A DNA stretch of 64,000 bases, taken from contig NZ_JAAMRE010000010.1 in NCBI RefSeq assembly GCF_013522705.1, positions 62,001 to 126,000 on the forward strand, in the 5' to 3' direction. The notes under the pieces are model-generated. The model did no database searches and was not told where the DNA came from. It saw nothing but the letters and a program-made list of their open reading frames with translations. A program made the position numbers and the translations under genes. Origin of the DNA: Pseudomonas lurida. Its GTDB lineage: Bacteria > Pseudomonadota > Gammaproteobacteria > Pseudomonadales > Pseudomonadaceae. Below are positions 63,826 to 64,000 of the stretch, piece by piece. Every line of letters begins with the position of its first letter. Positions within the stretch are counted from its first letter, which is position 1.

Positions 63826-64000
<175 letters not shown>

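Overview
The window comes from a Pseudomonas chromosome, most likely of the P. fluorescens group. The codon use is GC-rich. Gene blocks follow the order known from P. aeruginosa and P. putida: colS-methyltransferase-inaA; gap/edd-glk-gltR-gtrS; fumarase-ferredoxin reductase-enoyl-CoA hydratase-pykA; the MoxR cluster-sbcB-mvaT-purU; yjgR-dciA-secA-argJ-mutT; and the sensor kinase next to panE. Many short inverted copies of a GTGGGAGGGGGCTTGC-type repeat (REP/REPIN) sit between genes, as in P. fluorescens. I saw no phage, insertion sequence, CRISPR array, tRNA or rRNA gene. Identifications rest on reading motifs and on remembered family knowledge; no database search was run.

Region 1 (1-6.7 kb): the 3' end of colS, then a ColR-regulon-like unit for envelope/LPS maintenance (methyltransferase, InaA-type kinase, small membrane protein). 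Next comes a minus-strand operon for a di-heme DUF1111 protein, an imelysin lipoprotein and a DUF1513 protein, probably iron-linked, followed by a nitroreductase. Region 2 (6.8-14.7 kb): a chemoreceptor, a DUF454 membrane protein, and a heme-uptake cell-surface signalling unit (ECF sigma HxuI, anti-sigma HxuR, receptor HxuA) with heme oxygenase hemO. Two convincing Fur boxes and a terminator between hxuA and hemO are visible.

Region 3 (14.7-23.9 kb): the central glucose block. gap and edd-glk diverge from an intergenic region that carries two perfect HexR boxes (TTGT-N7-ACAA), followed by gltR-gtrS. Then come an AraC regulator diverging from an ABM-domain protein, a small unknown protein and a flavin reductase. 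Region 4 (23.9-34 kb): a secreted trypsin-like protease, an M3 oligopeptidase, and the alpha-ketoglutarate transporter kgtP with a DctB/DctD-like sensor-regulator pair. A clear sigma-54 promoter and two near-identical 12-bp palindromes lie upstream of kgtP. A class I fumarase follows.

Region 5 (34-45.2 kb): a 2Fe-2S flavin reductase, an enoyl-CoA hydratase-like protein, pyruvate kinase, a TPR-like lipoprotein and a one-domain PilZ protein. After these is a tightly overlapping six-gene operon, RDD-SpoIIM-DUF4129-DUF4350-MoxR-DUF58. It looks like one membrane machine of unknown function and is the best candidate here for an undescribed system. Region 6 (45.2-53.6 kb): exonuclease I, the H-NS-like silencer MvaT, purU, a three-gene envelope operon (glycosyltransferase, deacetylase-like protein, flippase-like membrane protein), and a PctA-type amino-acid chemoreceptor with an altered ligand-pocket residue.

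Region 7 (53.7-64 kb): a HerA-like ATPase, the helicase loader DciA, secA, argJ, a Nudix/thiamine-phosphate-synthase fusion, a PduO-type cobalamin adenosyltransferase, a PAS/HAMP sensor kinase and the 3' end of panE, which runs off the window.
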